From assembly GCF_039522025.1 (NCBI RefSeq), contig NZ_BAAADB010000006.1, forward strand, positions 14,863-78,862: a stretch of 64,000 nucleotides of DNA, written 5' to 3'. Source of the stretch: Deinococcus depolymerans (GTDB lineage: Bacteria; Deinococcota; Deinococci; Deinococcales; Deinococcaceae). Position numbers and translations under genes: made by a program. The notes under the pieces are model-generated. The model had not been told where the DNA came from, did not search any database, and saw nothing but the letters and a program-made list of their open reading frames with translations. Shown one piece after another: positions 63,921 to 64,000 of the stretch; the stretch's first letter is position 1, and every line of letters starts with the position of its first letter.

Positions 63921-64000
63921 TGAAATGGGAGCGTCCGGGGCCTATCCCCGGACGTGTCAAAAGAGCTCCCACTCGAGAGTTTCGTCTGTCAGAACCCCGC

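Overview
This is 64 kb of GC-rich bacterial chromosome from the Deinococcus-Thermus lineage, very probably a Deinococcus. The grounds are gene content (a Taq-type M32 carboxypeptidase, KptA, an HRDC protein, UgpB-type uptake, secreted subtilisin- and trypsin-like lipoproteins), the large number of genes with a TANNNT -10 box only 6-8 bases before the start codon (leaderless mRNAs, as mapped in Deinococcus deserti), and dispersed small noncoding repeats. There is no prophage, no transposase, no CRISPR array and no rRNA. One tRNA (Leu, CAG) is present.

Layout. 0-8.5 kb: MFS transporter, S41 and M20 peptidases, EF-hand protein, phosphoesterase, flavin reductase, secreted glycosyl-hydrolase-like protein, SOD/CHRD-like lipoprotein. 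8.5-17 kb: dnaX, NAD malic enzyme, thioesterase, YihY/BrkB membrane protein, hisA, GT4 glycosyltransferase, tRNA-Leu. 17-24 kb: VC0807-type membrane protein, chrA, YkgJ-type cluster protein coupled to hisC, a TetR regulator with a palindromic operator, small stress-type proteins. 24-34 kb: EamA exporter coupled to a one-chain ATPase-permease ABC protein, Nudix plus SDR, tandem S8 and S1 proteases, alkA, xseB, plsC. 34-42 kb: a cobalamin riboswitch in front of btuFCD and a 2Fe-2S ferredoxin, an HRDC protein, a vWA protein. 42-50 kb: DinB, mscL, DoxX, a radical SAM DUF512 protein, and the riboflavin operon ribD-ribE-ribBA-ribH behind an FMN riboswitch. 50-64 kb: sirtuin, unknown coiled-coil protein, kptA, M32 carboxypeptidase, then a glycerol-3-phosphate locus (ugpB, ugpA, ugpE and a secreted protein in which a GDPD domain sits inside a phytase-like propeller), an NmrA-like reductase and a second, cytosolic GDPD.

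The most interesting thing here is not a protein. A family of about 155-bp elements (eight full copies, two 49-bp forms and a decayed cluster) ends in TACGG...CCGTA and is flanked in six of the eight full copies by an exact 3-bp direct repeat, in five of them of the form TNA. In seven copies the flanking trinucleotide is the stop codon of the neighbouring gene. The element therefore appears to insert into TGA or TAA stop codons and regenerate them. Two internal hairpins keep pairing by compensatory changes between copies, which suggests selection on an RNA structure, perhaps as a terminator or mRNA 3' end. One copy sits between ugpB and ugpA. A second, unrelated repeat type, heptanucleotide tandem arrays, also overlies stop codons at three genes.

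Functionally the clearest modules are: vitamin B12 uptake under B12 control; riboflavin synthesis under FMN control; and glycerophosphodiester scavenging, in which the secreted GDPD would release glycerol-3-phosphate for UgpBAE. The Ugp ATPase is not in the window, so a shared ATPase elsewhere is inferred.
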